Part shown: positions 25,701-34,064 of the stretch, piece by piece
How the letters are laid out: every line of letters begins with the position of its first letter
How positions within the stretch are numbered: position 1 is the first letter of the stretch
Assembly: GCF_003171675.1 (NCBI RefSeq)
Contig: NZ_QFZQ01000001.1
Span: forward strand, 1-64,000
DNA from: Reichenbachiella versicolor
GTDB lineage: Bacteria > Bacteroidota > Bacteroidia > Cytophagales > Cyclobacteriaceae
Length of the DNA stretch: 64,000 bases
Direction: 5' to 3'
The notes under the pieces: model-generated
What the model was told of the DNA's origin: nothing
The model's database searches: none
The model's input: the letters and a program-made list of their open reading frames with translations, nothing else
Position numbers and translations under genes: made by a program

Positions 25701-27278
25701 CTTTTTAATTTCTTCTTTAAGATTGATGTCCATAAGCCCTGCAAGCTGAAGGTTAGTATCATTGATAGCAATTTCTCCAGCGAATATTCCAGCTTCAAAA
25801 TGTGCCTTAGTTCTAATGTTCTTATATGGGTATCCTTTAATGTGAGCAGATTTTGCTAAGGCATCTAGATCAAATATTGCAGTTTCAACCTCAAGACCAT
25901 TTCCTTTAATTGTTCCGTCTAAAGTGATTTTTTCAATACCATTTGATTCTTGAGTGAGAAACTTGCTGAGTTCAAAATTGTCAAGGCTAATTCTTCCTCT
26001 GTAGAATGCTTTTGTCTCTTCTCTAATATTTATACTTACACCTATGTCGGCTGTTCCAATTTCAGAATTTATTTTCGTTTTTGTAACAAAATCATTTAGA
26101 TACCCAGTAAAACTGCCTGAAAAATAGGTTTTTCCTAAAGGAGTGATTCGTTCAATGAAATTATATGGAAGGTATTGACTGAAGTCAATATGAGAAAATG
26201 AGCTGTTCTGAAATTTAAGATCAAAAAAAGTTTCTTTGATACTAGGAAGTCCTACAACTATCCCAGAAGTTCTAAACTTGGATAGTCTTCCAATTTGGAT
26301 TTCAGCAGATTTCAGCTCGAGATCATTAATAGTACCTATATATTTTCCAGATAGATTAATAGTTTGATTGGTTACGGGGTAGTTAGGTATGAACTTTTGG
26401 ATATCTCTGGTATGAATGATAGTATTCTTAAGGTTGGCATGTAAGTATATACTGTCAAATAAATATTTAAATTGGCTTGGGGTGCTGTACAAGAATGTAA
26501 TCGAATCACGTACAAGACTGCTGCCTATATTTAGAGAAAGTCGATTAAGGGAAAGTGATTGTTTGTTGAAAAGTAAATGACTTTGAAACGACTTGATATC
26601 AAAACAATAATCTGGATCGATGGCAGTTAATGAATCTATTTTTACATCGATTTTGTCATTCAAATATATAAGTTCACTAAGTTTTCCATTGAGTTGATTG
26701 TATGTGATGTGGTTGATGTCTTTGAAATCATATTCTCTTGGTCTTGTTACATCATTATAACTGAACACACCATTAGAAATAAATGTAGAGCTAATATTCA
26801 GGCTAGTCTTCTTTTGATTTTCATCTTTTTTAAATGCCAACTTTAGCTCATTTAAGAATCGGGTAAGGTTGATTTCAAGAGAATCGCTACTTTTTATAAT
26901 ATGTATTTGCGGTTTTTCAAGTGTCAGTCTTCTTCCTTTGATTTCTTGCGTGAATAAGAAATGAATTAAATTAACATCTAGAGATAGATCATCTACTTGT
27001 ATTAAGGTACTATCATTGGATTTTTCAAATATCCTAATATCGTTTAATTCCATTTGGTCGTACCAAGTCAGATTTGCTTTGCCTACGGTGATTGCAAAAC
27101 TTGTTTTAGAAGATATGAGTTCAGAAACTTTATTAACTAATTCAGTTTGAAACCTTGGGATTTGAAATGCCGATATAAAAGCAATAAAAAAAACTGCTAA
27201 GATAGCTAGAGTCCAAATGAAGATTTTAGGGGACTTACGTAGCAGTACTAATGATTCTACTTTTGCTTTTTTATTCAT
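22743..27278 (-). CDS. tamB: TamB-domain translocation/assembly protein
   Basis: Very large envelope protein of 1511 residues. An N-terminal membrane anchor lies near residues 15-37. A long series of beta-repeats follows (AsmA/DUF490-like, probably a hydrophobic-groove bridge across the periplasm), and the conserved TamB C-terminal domain covers about 1080-1470 (YLELIFDAKSGDIIRGRGNG, FNMFGDYQIEEGGYNF, VDLFLTGDLLEPKIQFDI). AsmA/TamB family proteins move phospholipids to the outer membrane or assist outer-membrane protein assembly. The usual TamA/BamA-like partner gene is not adjacent. It is divergent from tsaD, with a TAAATTTG match just upstream. Confidence 0.9.
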   Translation of the reverse strand: MNKKAKVESLVLLRKSPKIFIWTLAILAVFFIAFISAFQIPRFQTELVNKVSELISSKTSFAITVGKANLTWYDQMELNDIRIFEKSNDSTLIQVDDLSLDVNLIHFLFTQEIKGRRLTLEKPQIHIIKSSDSLEINLTRFLNELKLAFKKDENQKKTSLNISSTFISNGVFSYNDVTRPREYDFKDINHITYNQLNGKLSELIYLNDKIDVKIDSLTAIDPDYCFDIKSFQSHLLFNKQSLSLNRLSLNIGSSLVRDSITFLYSTPSQFKYLFDSIYLHANLKNTIIHTRDIQKFIPNYPVTNQTINLSGKYIGTINDLELKSAEIQIGRLSKFRTSGIVVGLPSIKETFFDLKFQNSSFSHIDFSQYLPYNFIERITPLGKTYFSGSFTGYLNDFVTKTKINSEIGTADIGVSINIREETKAFYRGRISLDNFELSKFLTQESNGIEKITLDGTIKGNGLEVETAIFDLDALAKSAHIKGYPYKNIRTKAHFEAGIFAGEIAINDTNLQLAGLMDINLKEEIKKIDLAIKIDTINIEPLNLSSVPFSFSSQINAKLSGSHFEDLRGYLNLKNFYIGHQNQILKVDSLKLISSLSKEMRIIELKTNNLSASLKGHYTNNKLIKAINHLHQDISTHLKNNGAEKKDYYLNKSLIKVDNIDANLLISASNLNEYIQPFFPKISFSKNINISGQFSQDSTVNLSLFTEFDSSSLGKSQFIENELDIQLTKSFYNSDIIASIYTSSFNQTYEKINSKNLKHELLWFNDEIEYYGTINQQGQENGAEIIARAFFKTDTTVIKFIPSNIRILGEKWNWTKNHEINIINDQILFKNFGVSSNDQKFKINGIYSIYNTLNVKVTNLDLSLLNTITQTKIEGILDGDFIINQEEEHHLVNGKFITTDIKVDDFLVGNLFSSSKWEPNEKRLNIKSYLVRDDDEKMDILGHYYPSMQEFGNLEFKAKFHDMHIKTLEPFINQFSNLGGTVKGDFSLSGTLAKPIIEGQGKVSNGKCKVDYLNTNYGFEGSLNFTKTSIYMDGFSIKDREQNQAFLSGNIYHEGFKKYELDLFGEFTNFNLLNTTSVDNDLYYGFAYGSGNVQFTGALENLNIKAEAKTTKGTRLSIPLDWNSSTGGEQKEYIEFGTIEQDLKQDSIQTTSTRERVKIKGIVFDFNIEVTPDAYLELIFDAKSGDIIRGRGNGNMNLVVDTQGEFNMFGDYQIEEGGYNFTLYNIINKEFIINKGGSIAWYGDPYGAQININARYRQLASVAPLLNLSEEDVASPESRRKYPSYVDLFLTGDLLEPKIQFDIEIEDYPRTISIVSDPAYPLDTYINSFKTKIRNNEQEMNRQVFSLIILRKFSPENTFDVSSTTIGSSFSEFISNQLSYWVSQVDENLEVDVDLASLSEDAFNTFQLRLSYTFFDGRLRVTRDGSINTDKNQDTQSNNNSYIGDWTVEYMLTSDGRFRAKVYSRNDLNAIETQPNDTNYETGFSLQFVRSFDELKHILHDKRKEELKNQNI

Positions 27279-27288
27279 TCTATAAAGG

Positions 27289-27296
27289 CAAATTTA
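27289..27296 (-). promoter_or_regulatory. tamB -7 element
   Basis: The minus strand reads TAAATTTG (TAnnTTTG), 10 bp before the tamB ATG. So short a distance would give an almost leaderless mRNA, so confidence is modest. Confidence 0.35.
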
Positions 27297-27480
27297 CCTC
27301 TATTATTGGTTTCTCTAAGGCCAATTATCAGATCTTGATTTACGATAGAAATGGATTCAAGTTTTAATTTTTTAATTCATGCTTTAATGCACTAAAACTT
27401 ACTAATTGAAATCGTTTAAAGTGCCTTAAACAAAAACTAGTGCGTAGTCTACAAAAAATATACCCACATTTGCCACAGAT

Positions 27481-28488
27481 ATGAAAAATGTCATTTTAGC
27501 AATAGAGTCCAGCTGCGATGAGACTTCCGCAGCAGTATGTATAGATGGAGTGATCAAGAGTAATGTTATTGCTTCTCAAGAAATACATAGTAAATATGGA
27601 GGAGTTGTACCGGAGTTGGCATCACGGGCCCATCAACAAAAAATAGCACCCGTAGTAATGGAAGCTCTTTCAATTGCTGGCATTACTAAACAAGAATTAA
27701 ACGCTATTGCGTTTACTCAAGGACCAGGACTTTTGGGGGCATTACTAGTAGGAACTTCATTTGCTAAGTCAATGGCTATGGCACTAGATATTCCCTTACT
27801 AGGAGTAAATCATATGCAAGGACATATACTGGCTCACTTTATTGAAGAACCAAAACCTTCATTTCCATTTCTATGTTTGACGGTCAGTGGGGGGCATACT
27901 CAAATTGTAAGAGTCGATAATTATTTATCAATGAAGGTGATTGGTCAAACACAAGATGATGCAGTAGGAGAAGCCTTTGATAAGTGTGCTAAAATAATGG
28001 GGCTGCCGTATCCTGGTGGTCCTATGATAGACAAATTATCTAAACAAGGTGATTCAAGTAAGTTTGTTTTTTCAGAAACGGATATGCCTGATTTAGAATA
28101 TTCATTTAGTGGCATTAAAACTTCATTTTTGTACTTTATTCAAAACAATTTACAAAAGAATAGTCAGTTTATTGAGGAGAATAAAGTAGACCTTGCAGCA
28201 AGTATCCAAGCACAGTTGATTAAGATGCTCTTGGAAAAACTTGAAAAAGCTGCTGATCAAGAAGGAATCAATGAAATTGTAATAGCTGGTGGGGTATCTG
28301 CAAATAGTGGTTTAAGAACAGAACTAGAAGTTCTAGGTAAGCGCAAGGGTTGGGAAACATATATTCCACGATTTGAGTACTGTACTGATAATGCTGCCAT
28401 GATTGCTATTACTGGACATTATATGTTAGAGTTGGGAGAGTATAGTGATCTTGCTGTATCTCCAGAACCAAGAATGAAAATGCATTAA
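27481..28488 (+). CDS. tsaD: tRNA N6-adenosine threonylcarbamoyltransferase TsaD
   Basis: Transfers the threonylcarbamoyl group from TC-AMP to A37 of tRNAs reading ANN codons, acting with TsaB and TsaE. 335 residues, family-typical. ESSCDETSAAV opens the ASKHA ATPase fold, and NHMQGHILAH carries the HxxxH metal site. SGGHTQ, GEAFDKCAK, PGGP and AGGVSANSGLR are all present. It heads a tight operon, with smpB starting 2 bp after its stop, which joins two translation-quality functions. Confidence 0.96.
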   Translation: MKNVILAIESSCDETSAAVCIDGVIKSNVIASQEIHSKYGGVVPELASRAHQQKIAPVVMEALSIAGITKQELNAIAFTQGPGLLGALLVGTSFAKSMAMALDIPLLGVNHMQGHILAHFIEEPKPSFPFLCLTVSGGHTQIVRVDNYLSMKVIGQTQDDAVGEAFDKCAKIMGLPYPGGPMIDKLSKQGDSSKFVFSETDMPDLEYSFSGIKTSFLYFIQNNLQKNSQFIEENKVDLAASIQAQLIKMLLEKLEKAADQEGINEIVIAGGVSANSGLRTELEVLGKRKGWETYIPRFEYCTDNAAMIAITGHYMLELGEYSDLAVSPEPRMKMH

Positions 28489-28489
28489 T

Positions 28490-28954
28490 ATGGCGTCAAA
28501 AGGAAGGTTTTCAAATAGTATCAATATCAAAAATAAGAAAGCGAGTTTTGAATTTTCGTTTATAGATAAGTATACAGCAGGTTTAGTACTTAAGGGTACG
28601 GAAATCAAATCCATTAAAGAAGGAAAGGCTAGTCTCCAAGAAGCATACTGTTATATTTCTAATGAAGAGGTGTTTATTAAAGGAATGCATATTTCAGTAT
28701 ATGAACAAGGAACAATCTATAATCATGATCCAGTAAGGGAAAGAAAGTTACTTCTCAATAGACAAGAAATTGCTAAACTGGATAAAAAAAGCCAAGAAAA
28801 GGGTTTGACTATTATTCCTATACGTTTGTTTATAAACGAGAGAGGTTTTGCTAAAATGGAAATCGCACTAGCAAAAGGGAAGAAAATCCACGATAAACGA
28901 GACAGTATCAAAGATAAAGATATCAAAAGGGAAATGGATCGAAATAGATTTTGA
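28490..28954 (+). CDS. smpB: SsrA-binding protein SmpB
   Basis: RNA-binding partner of tmRNA in trans-translation, which rescues stalled ribosomes. 154 residues. An N-terminal basic segment leads into NKKASFEFSFIDKYTAGLVLKGTEIKSIK-like OB-fold strands, and KGMHISVYEQG and KGLTIIPIRLFINERGFAKMEI-type strands follow. The basic tail ends RDSIKDKDIKREMDR. It begins 2 bp after tsaD and overlaps the next frame slightly. The ssrA gene is not in this window. Confidence 0.96.
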   Translation: MASKGRFSNSINIKNKKASFEFSFIDKYTAGLVLKGTEIKSIKEGKASLQEAYCYISNEEVFIKGMHISVYEQGTIYNHDPVRERKLLLNRQEIAKLDKKSQEKGLTIIPIRLFINERGFAKMEIALAKGKKIHDKRDSIKDKDIKREMDRNRF

Positions 28955-28956
28955 CC

Positions 28957-29703
28957 ATGAGTGAGTTGCTAAAAGGAATTTGTAGGCTCAGTGTAGTTAG
29001 CATGAAAACCAGAGCAGAAGGTACAGCTGATCAGGTTTCTCAATTATTGTATGGAGAGCACTACGAAGTTATAAGTAGTCAAAGAGAATGGTATAAGGTA
29101 AAACAAGCTTATGATGGTTCGGTAGGGTGGATTCTAATCTCCCAGCACAAAACTATTCCAGACGAGTTTTATAAACAGCTTTGCGAAAGCGATTTTCAAA
29201 TTTGCGTTAACCTAAGTGGTAGCATTCAACTTGCTAAGAAGAAGATTAATGTCCTTTTGGGGAGTGTAGTGCCTGTTACTTCTAATGGGCTTTTTCAGGA
29301 TGATCAAGTCACATTTGATGGAGCTTCTAAACTTTATTCTGAAAAGATGAATTTTGATCAGCTCTCTGAACTATTGGATATGTATCAAGGTAGCCCTTAT
29401 CAAAAAGGAGGGAAGACAATATTTGGTATCGATGAGTCAGGGTTTATTCAACAAGTGTTTAGAATTGGAGGGTATTATGTACCTAGAACGCTCGATGAAA
29501 TTAGATATGCTGGAAATAAAGTAAAGGGTTTAGAAGATTTAAAATGCGGTGATGTAGTTATTGCTGGAGAGAAAAGAAATCAATTAGGTTTCGTTTATTT
29601 AGGAGATGGACAATTCACGGGAGTAATAGAAGGGCAAGTTAGAAAAATATCCAATCCTGAGTTTGTAATAGAGAAAATAGACATTCGTCGGTTTATGGTG
29701 TAG
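28957..29703 (+). CDS. SH3-NlpC/P60-like protein without catalytic residues
   Basis: Protein of 248 residues with the two-part layout of Bacteroidota C40 peptidases: an SH3b-like half (about 8-115) and an NlpC/P60-like half (about 135-248) with SPYQKGGKTIFGID. The nucleophile should be Cys in IDCSGF, but the codon at 29434-29436 is GAG and the sequence reads IDESGF (Glu160). The catalytic His of HVG is replaced by Gln209-Leu210 and the second IHA position reads FTG. So it is a probable pseudoenzyme, perhaps a peptidoglycan-binding or regulatory protein. No signal peptide is visible. The TTG-ACC extension to 28951 is an alternative start. Confidence 0.8.
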   Translation: MSELLKGICRLSVVSMKTRAEGTADQVSQLLYGEHYEVISSQREWYKVKQAYDGSVGWILISQHKTIPDEFYKQLCESDFQICVNLSGSIQLAKKKINVLLGSVVPVTSNGLFQDDQVTFDGASKLYSEKMNFDQLSELLDMYQGSPYQKGGKTIFGIDESGFIQQVFRIGGYYVPRTLDEIRYAGNKVKGLEDLKCGDVVIAGEKRNQLGFVYLGDGQFTGVIEGQVRKISNPEFVIEKIDIRRFMV

Positions 29704-29815
29704 TTCAATTTGTTGAAAGTGAATATGTTACTAGTTGTTTTTTGTAGTCATATTAAGTATTTCAATAGAAATTAATTAATTTCCTGATCGATTATAGAAT
29801 TTACTTCAAGTCGAT

Positions 29816-30328
29816 TTGGAATTAGTACAGAATAAGGTTTTAGTATTGAATCAAGATTACACTCCTCTGACAATCTGTACAGTCAGCCGTGCATTTTTAC
29901 TTGTCTTTCTTTCTAAAGCGGATATGATAGAATCAGACAATACTGTTCAACTTCATTCCGTAAGTGAATCATTTCCTTTGCCTTTAGTAGTTCGGATCAA
30001 AAAATATATTCGTGTTCCTTACCAAGCAGTAGTTTTAACTAGACAAAATCTTTTCAAAAGAGATAATGGAGAATGCCAATACTGTGGTAGCAAAGAAGAT
30101 CTAACTATGGATCATCTTATACCTAGAAGTAAAGGGGGACAAACAACATGGAAAAATTTAGTAACGGCATGTAAAACATGTAATTCCAAAAAGGGAGATT
30201 TGTCTCCTGAAGAAGCAGGATTAAGATTGGCTAGAAAACCATATAGACCTTCTTTTGTTACTTATCTTAAATCCACTTTGAGAATGAGAAAAGAATGGGA
30301 TCCCTATTTAATGACAGCCGTAGCATAG
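29816..30328 (+). CDS. HNH endonuclease family protein
   Basis: A 170-residue protein. Residues 1-75 form a conserved leader (VLVLNQDYTPL...). The HNH fold at about 88-135 has paired CxxC zinc knuckles CQYC and CKTC, the TMDHLIPRSKGG catalytic segment and the NLVTAC asparagine. Such single-copy HNH proteins are widespread in Bacteroidota, with unknown target. The reading uses a TTG start at 29816, because no in-frame ATG lies before the conserved leader. No intein, intron or phage genes are nearby. Confidence 0.85.
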   Translation: MELVQNKVLVLNQDYTPLTICTVSRAFLLVFLSKADMIESDNTVQLHSVSESFPLPLVVRIKKYIRVPYQAVVLTRQNLFKRDNGECQYCGSKEDLTMDHLIPRSKGGQTTWKNLVTACKTCNSKKGDLSPEEAGLRLARKPYRPSFVTYLKSTLRMRKEWDPYLMTAVA

Positions 30329-30430
30329 TTATGCTATTTATTATTAACCACTCCAAGTTTTTAAATTTTATAATCGGGTCTTTTTTGAACAGTTCAGATG
30401 ATAGATTGTTTAGTTATAGGAATATGATTT

Positions 30431-30730
30431 TTAGAATAGAGAAGAAAGTTTCATAGCTACACTCATATCACCATCAATTTTTATTTTTCCCGTCATATAA
30501 GCACCCATGGCATTTATTTCCCTAGTCATTAATTTAGTAAAGTTCTCTAGGCTTATTCTTATGACACAGTCTATATCGGTAGAGTCTTCATTGTTTACAA
30601 TAGTTGAAACTTGAGTATCATCTAGAACTATTACTCCTTCAGGAAATTTAAATTTGATTTTTTTGCCTATTGCTCCATGTTTTTCAGAAGCCAAGATCAA
30701 TACTTTTTTGGTGGTTTCCTCTAATGTCAT
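30431..30730 (-). CDS. SCP2 sterol-binding-domain protein
   Basis: A 99-residue stand-alone SCP2 domain. The pattern KIKFKFPEGVIVLDDTQVS, DCVIRISLENFTKLMTREI and AYMTGKIKIDGDMSVAMKL matches this lipid-binding fold, which probably carries acyl chains or acyl-CoA. It starts 2 bp after the stop of the glutamine cyclotransferase on the same strand, so the two are cotranscribed. Its physiological ligand in bacteria is unknown. Confidence 0.87.
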   Translation of the reverse strand: MTLEETTKKVLILASEKHGAIGKKIKFKFPEGVIVLDDTQVSTIVNNEDSTDIDCVIRISLENFTKLMTREINAMGAYMTGKIKIDGDMSVAMKLSSLF

Positions 30731-30732
30731 AG

Positions 30733-31818
30733 TTATGGTTTTGCTCTTTCTATTAACTCAATTTCAAATAAGCTAGGCCAGTTTTTACCTGTAACATAGA
30801 GTTTCTTCAATTGTTTATCGTAGGCTATTCCATTTAGAACGTCAATGCTAATATCATTACGTTCCTTGGAAGTCAACAATCCTTCTAAGTTGATAACAGC
30901 TTCAACTTTACCTGTTTTTGGTGATATAATGTAGACTAGATCAGTCATCCATCGGTTGGCAAATATTTTTCCATTGATATACTCCAGTTCATTCAAGTCG
31001 TCTATTGGACCTTTATTATCATATACTTGAATAGCCCCAATATCGGTGAAGCTTTCTTTCTCTTTAAAATAAATATTGCTAGAACCATCACTTAGAATCA
31101 ACGTGTCACCCATATTAGTCAATCCCCAACCTTCAGAGGGGTAAGAGAACTCTCCTATTTTTTCAAGTGTATTTCTATCGAATAAGAATCCTGTGTTTTT
31201 AGTCCAAGTTAGCATATAGATTTTATCATCAATTATAGTGCTCCCTTCTCCGAAAAATTGACTTTCTAAGTTTTTCTGAGCTAGAATTTCACCTGTTGAA
31301 ACATCTATTTTTCTAATACTTGACATTCCATTTTGACCTGTACTTTCGAAAAGCTCTCCATTTCTTATAGTAAGACCTTGTGTGAAAGCTTTTTTGCTGT
31401 GAGGGTATTGTTTAACTATTCTATAAGTGTATGCTTTAGGTCTTTTATTAGACTTGACTATTATAGTTGACCTTTTTCTTTCTTGTGTGCCGTCTGATAA
31501 GAAGATGGTATAATCAATATTTTGTCTTCCCATTTTTATCCCTTCAGTACTAACAAGGCTACTAAACCCTTGCTGTACTATTTTTTTATTCTCAATTTCT
31601 ATTTGAAATGAGTCAATACTAGTGCTTTCGTTTTTTAAAGAAAATTGGATATTAAGACTATCTCCATCTACAATTTTAAATCCGTTTTTGGGAGATATTA
31701 CTTTTACTTTGCTTTTGATTCTAGCCGTTTCGGGCTTTTGTTTAGCTTTAGTTCCACAATTACACAGTGCGACACAGCATAGTACAGTGGATAATAATAG
31801 CAATTGAAGTTTTCTCAT
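30733..31818 (-). CDS. glutaminyl-peptide cyclotransferase, lipoprotein
   Basis: Exported lipoprotein of 361 residues. The signal peptide ends near LCNCG. An N-terminal Ig-like segment (about 35-125) precedes the five-bladed glutamine cyclotransferase propeller (about 130-358) with QYPHSKKAFTQGLTI, FESTGQNGMSSIR, EGWGLTNMGDTLILSDGSS, ELEYINGKIFANRW and LNGIAYD. The plant-type enzyme converts N-terminal Gln to pyroglutamate, which could protect exported proteins; many secreted Bacteroidota proteins begin with Gln after signal cleavage. It leads an SCP2 gene on the minus strand. Confidence 0.87.
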   Translation of the reverse strand: MRKLQLLLLSTVLCCVALCNCGTKAKQKPETARIKSKVKVISPKNGFKIVDGDSLNIQFSLKNESTSIDSFQIEIENKKIVQQGFSSLVSTEGIKMGRQNIDYTIFLSDGTQERKRSTIIVKSNKRPKAYTYRIVKQYPHSKKAFTQGLTIRNGELFESTGQNGMSSIRKIDVSTGEILAQKNLESQFFGEGSTIIDDKIYMLTWTKNTGFLFDRNTLEKIGEFSYPSEGWGLTNMGDTLILSDGSSNIYFKEKESFTDIGAIQVYDNKGPIDDLNELEYINGKIFANRWMTDLVYIISPKTGKVEAVINLEGLLTSKERNDISIDVLNGIAYDKQLKKLYVTGKNWPSLFEIELIERAKP

Positions 31819-31899
31819 TATTTAATCTTAAGAGGCAATAATATAACGTCTCTCCATCAAAATAAAGAAAAATCTGTCAGGTGTTATTATTGAGAATAA

Positions 31900-33153
31900 C
31901 TATCGCCTTGTTGGAAATGTAGATTTCATAAGCCTAGGAATCGTCAGGCCTTGATATAGCACTGAGCAGACCACTACAGTGTAAGTCATGGTTATGATAA
32001 CATCCTTTCCTTCAAACTCGGGAAGTGATAGTGATAAGGCTATAGGAATACCGCCTCTTAGTCCTCCCCATGCTAATACTTGAAGTGTATTCTTTTCGAA
32101 TGTTCGATAAGTACTCATTACAGCGATCGGGACACCTACACTAATATATCTAGCTGCAAGAACAATGATAAAAGCAAAAAGTCCTGCTGCAAAATAATCC
32201 ATTCTCAATGGGATAATCAGCATCTCTAAACCGATTAGGACAAATAACATTGCATTGAGCGTTTCTTCAATCAAGTTCCAGAACTTGAAAACATAATCCC
32301 CCGCAGCACTTGTTACATGATCACTCTTACCTTCATTACCTATAACCAATCCCATTATGACTACGGCCTGCTTAGCAGATACATGGGTGAATTCAGCAAT
32401 TTGAGTACCTGCCATTACAAGTGCAAGAGTCATTAATACTTCAACCTCAACTTCGTCGTTGTCTATGTATTTAAGTACTCGATATCCCAAATATCCTAAG
32501 AACAACCCAATCACTATACCTCCAGTGATATCAGTACCGAAAACCCAAAGAATGTCAACCGGACCTAAAAAATGATCCTCTCCAGCATGTGCCAGGTCTA
32601 ATAAAGTAAGTGCTATTACAACCGCTATGCCATCGTTAAACAGAGATTCACCTGCTATTCTGGTTTCTAAGTTCTTCGATAGACTATATTTTCTAATTGT
32701 CGCTGTTACTGCTATAGGGTCAGTAGGGGATATTAATGCGCCGAAAACAAGGCAATACATAATATCCATTTCAATTCCTATAAAACTCAATAGGTACCAA
32801 ACAGCAGATCCTATTACTATAGTTGATATTATTACCCCAAGTAGTGCAAGAATTAAAACAGGGGTACGTTCTTCAGCTAACTTTTTGAAATCTATTTGTA
32901 GTGCTCCTGCGAAAAGCATAAAGCTTAGTACCAATTGGTACAAAACCTCATGATAATCATAGTCCTGAAGAATTCTTCTTGCCCCAGTTTGAAATTCAGG
33001 AATAACTACTTGAAGTATTTGAAGCGTAAAAGATAGGCCCATGGCTAATATCATCAACCCTACTGAAGAAGGAAGCTTCAGGTAATAAGTGTTGATGTAG
33101 ATAAATATACCCGCCAAACATATAAATAGGGCTAAAATATCTAAGATATTCAT
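31900..33153 (-). CDS. Na+/H+ antiporter, CPA1 family
   Basis: Monovalent cation/proton antiporter of 417 residues with about twelve membrane helices. The ion-binding region is visible as FGALISPTDPIAV and ESLFNDGIAVVIALT (ND motif of electroneutral CPA1 exchangers). GGLRGGIPIALSLSLPE near the C terminus is also typical. There is no cytoplasmic regulatory tail. It probably maintains pH and Na+ balance. It is monocistronic as far as can be seen. Confidence 0.92.
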   Translation of the reverse strand: MNILDILALFICLAGIFIYINTYYLKLPSSVGLMILAMGLSFTLQILQVVIPEFQTGARRILQDYDYHEVLYQLVLSFMLFAGALQIDFKKLAEERTPVLILALLGVIISTIVIGSAVWYLLSFIGIEMDIMYCLVFGALISPTDPIAVTATIRKYSLSKNLETRIAGESLFNDGIAVVIALTLLDLAHAGEDHFLGPVDILWVFGTDITGGIVIGLFLGYLGYRVLKYIDNDEVEVEVLMTLALVMAGTQIAEFTHVSAKQAVVIMGLVIGNEGKSDHVTSAAGDYVFKFWNLIEETLNAMLFVLIGLEMLIIPLRMDYFAAGLFAFIIVLAARYISVGVPIAVMSTYRTFEKNTLQVLAWGGLRGGIPIALSLSLPEFEGKDVIITMTYTVVVCSVLYQGLTIPRLMKSTFPTRR

Positions 33154-33590
33154 AAGTCGATAGTATAATCTCTAATTTAAATGGCGGTGATTGATGTTTC
33201 TATAAACTGCACAATGTTAATAATTTTGAAGCATAAAACAGCTATTAAGAATCAATAAGCTGTTAATTCCTTTTTAAAGTTTATCAAGATACTTTTAAAA
33301 CGTGGTTTTCTATTCGTTTGAGTAACGTTGTAAATCTCGCTTGTATCGAATGTAGCTTAGAAAAATAATTGATATTGAAAATAGGACTAATACAGATAAC
33401 ATGGCTAATAAAGTTTTTGTGGGTATTGTTGATTCACTATTGAATCATTTTTGATGCGTAAAGATTTATAGGTTAACCTTTAATTTATAATCTATTCGAT
33501 GAAGGTATTGAAAGAATAGATCAGTCGATGAGTTGTCTTTTTCTTTTGTTGAATGCTTTAAATTCGTAGTCGAATTAACAATGTTAAAAG
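33154..33590. other. 437-bp intergenic region
   Basis: This region separates the antiporter from the next lipoprotein gene and must contain promoters for both. A possible small gene is described at 33310-33402. Otherwise it is AT-rich; TTAACCTTTAATTTATAATC near 33473-33492 resembles promoter DNA but does not match TAnnTTTG. No structured RNA was recognised. Confidence 0.4.
33310..33402 (-). CDS. possible 30-residue membrane peptide
   Basis: An ATG at 33402 opens 30 codons: a strongly hydrophobic run (LSVLVLFSISIIFLSYI) followed by a positively charged tail (RYKRDLQRY), the usual topology of single-pass microproteins. The frame stays open further upstream (residues ESTIPTKTLLA) back to a TGA near 33446, so a longer version with a non-ATG start is possible. 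There is no ribosome-binding site to support it. Confidence 0.35.
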   Translation of the reverse strand: MLSVLVLFSISIIFLSYIRYKRDLQRYSNE

Positions 33591-34013
33591 ATGAAGATTA
33601 ATCAATTATTATTTTTAGGTGCGATATTACTTTTGTTTTCTTGCAGCAGTGAAAAGAAAAGTGAGCAGGTGCTGATGGATGAAGTTATTGCCATTCATGA
33701 TGAAGTAATGCCTGAGATGGGTACTTTACATAAGTTGTCAGGTAAGTTGAGGCAAACAGCAGATTCTCTATTGGTTTTAGACTCTGCTACTAATACAGAT
33801 GTTTCAAAACAGTTGCAAGACCTATCCCTCACTGTAGAATTGGCTAATGAGTCTATGATGAACTGGATGAGAGAGTTCGAACAGCCTAGTGAAGAAATGA
33901 GTCATGATGATGTTATGAAATATTTACAAGAGCAAAAGACTGCAATCAGTGCTGTTAAAGCCAATATGATTACTGCTAAGTCAGATGCAGAAAAAGCGCT
34001 TTCTAGATATTAA
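33591..34013 (+). CDS. helical lipoprotein of unknown function
   Basis: Lipoprotein of 140 residues. The signal ends in LFSC (Cys18), then a Ser/Lys linker and an all-helical mature part with heptad-like Leu spacing (VMPEMGTLHKLSGKLRQTAD, QLQDLSLTVELANESMMNWM). It resembles short Bacteroidota proteins sometimes labelled viral A-type inclusion protein on coiled-coil similarity alone. No enzymatic motif. A hairpin at 34031-34058 follows. Function unknown. Confidence 0.72.
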   Translation: MKINQLLFLGAILLLFSCSSEKKSEQVLMDEVIAIHDEVMPEMGTLHKLSGKLRQTADSLLVLDSATNTDVSKQLQDLSLTVELANESMMNWMREFEQPSEEMSHDDVMKYLQEQKTAISAVKANMITAKSDAEKALSRY

Positions 34014-34030
34014 AAATTGAAAAGAGCATT

Positions 34031-34058
34031 CCCTAGTCCAAAATACAGAGGACTAGGG
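34031..34058. terminator. bidirectional hairpin between convergent genes
   Basis: Perfect 9-bp inverted repeat CCCTAGTCC/GGACTAGGG with a 10-nt loop, placed between the stops of the helical lipoprotein and cytochrome c genes. The T-runs on both sides are weak. Confidence 0.55.
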
Positions 34059-34064
34059 GGTAGT

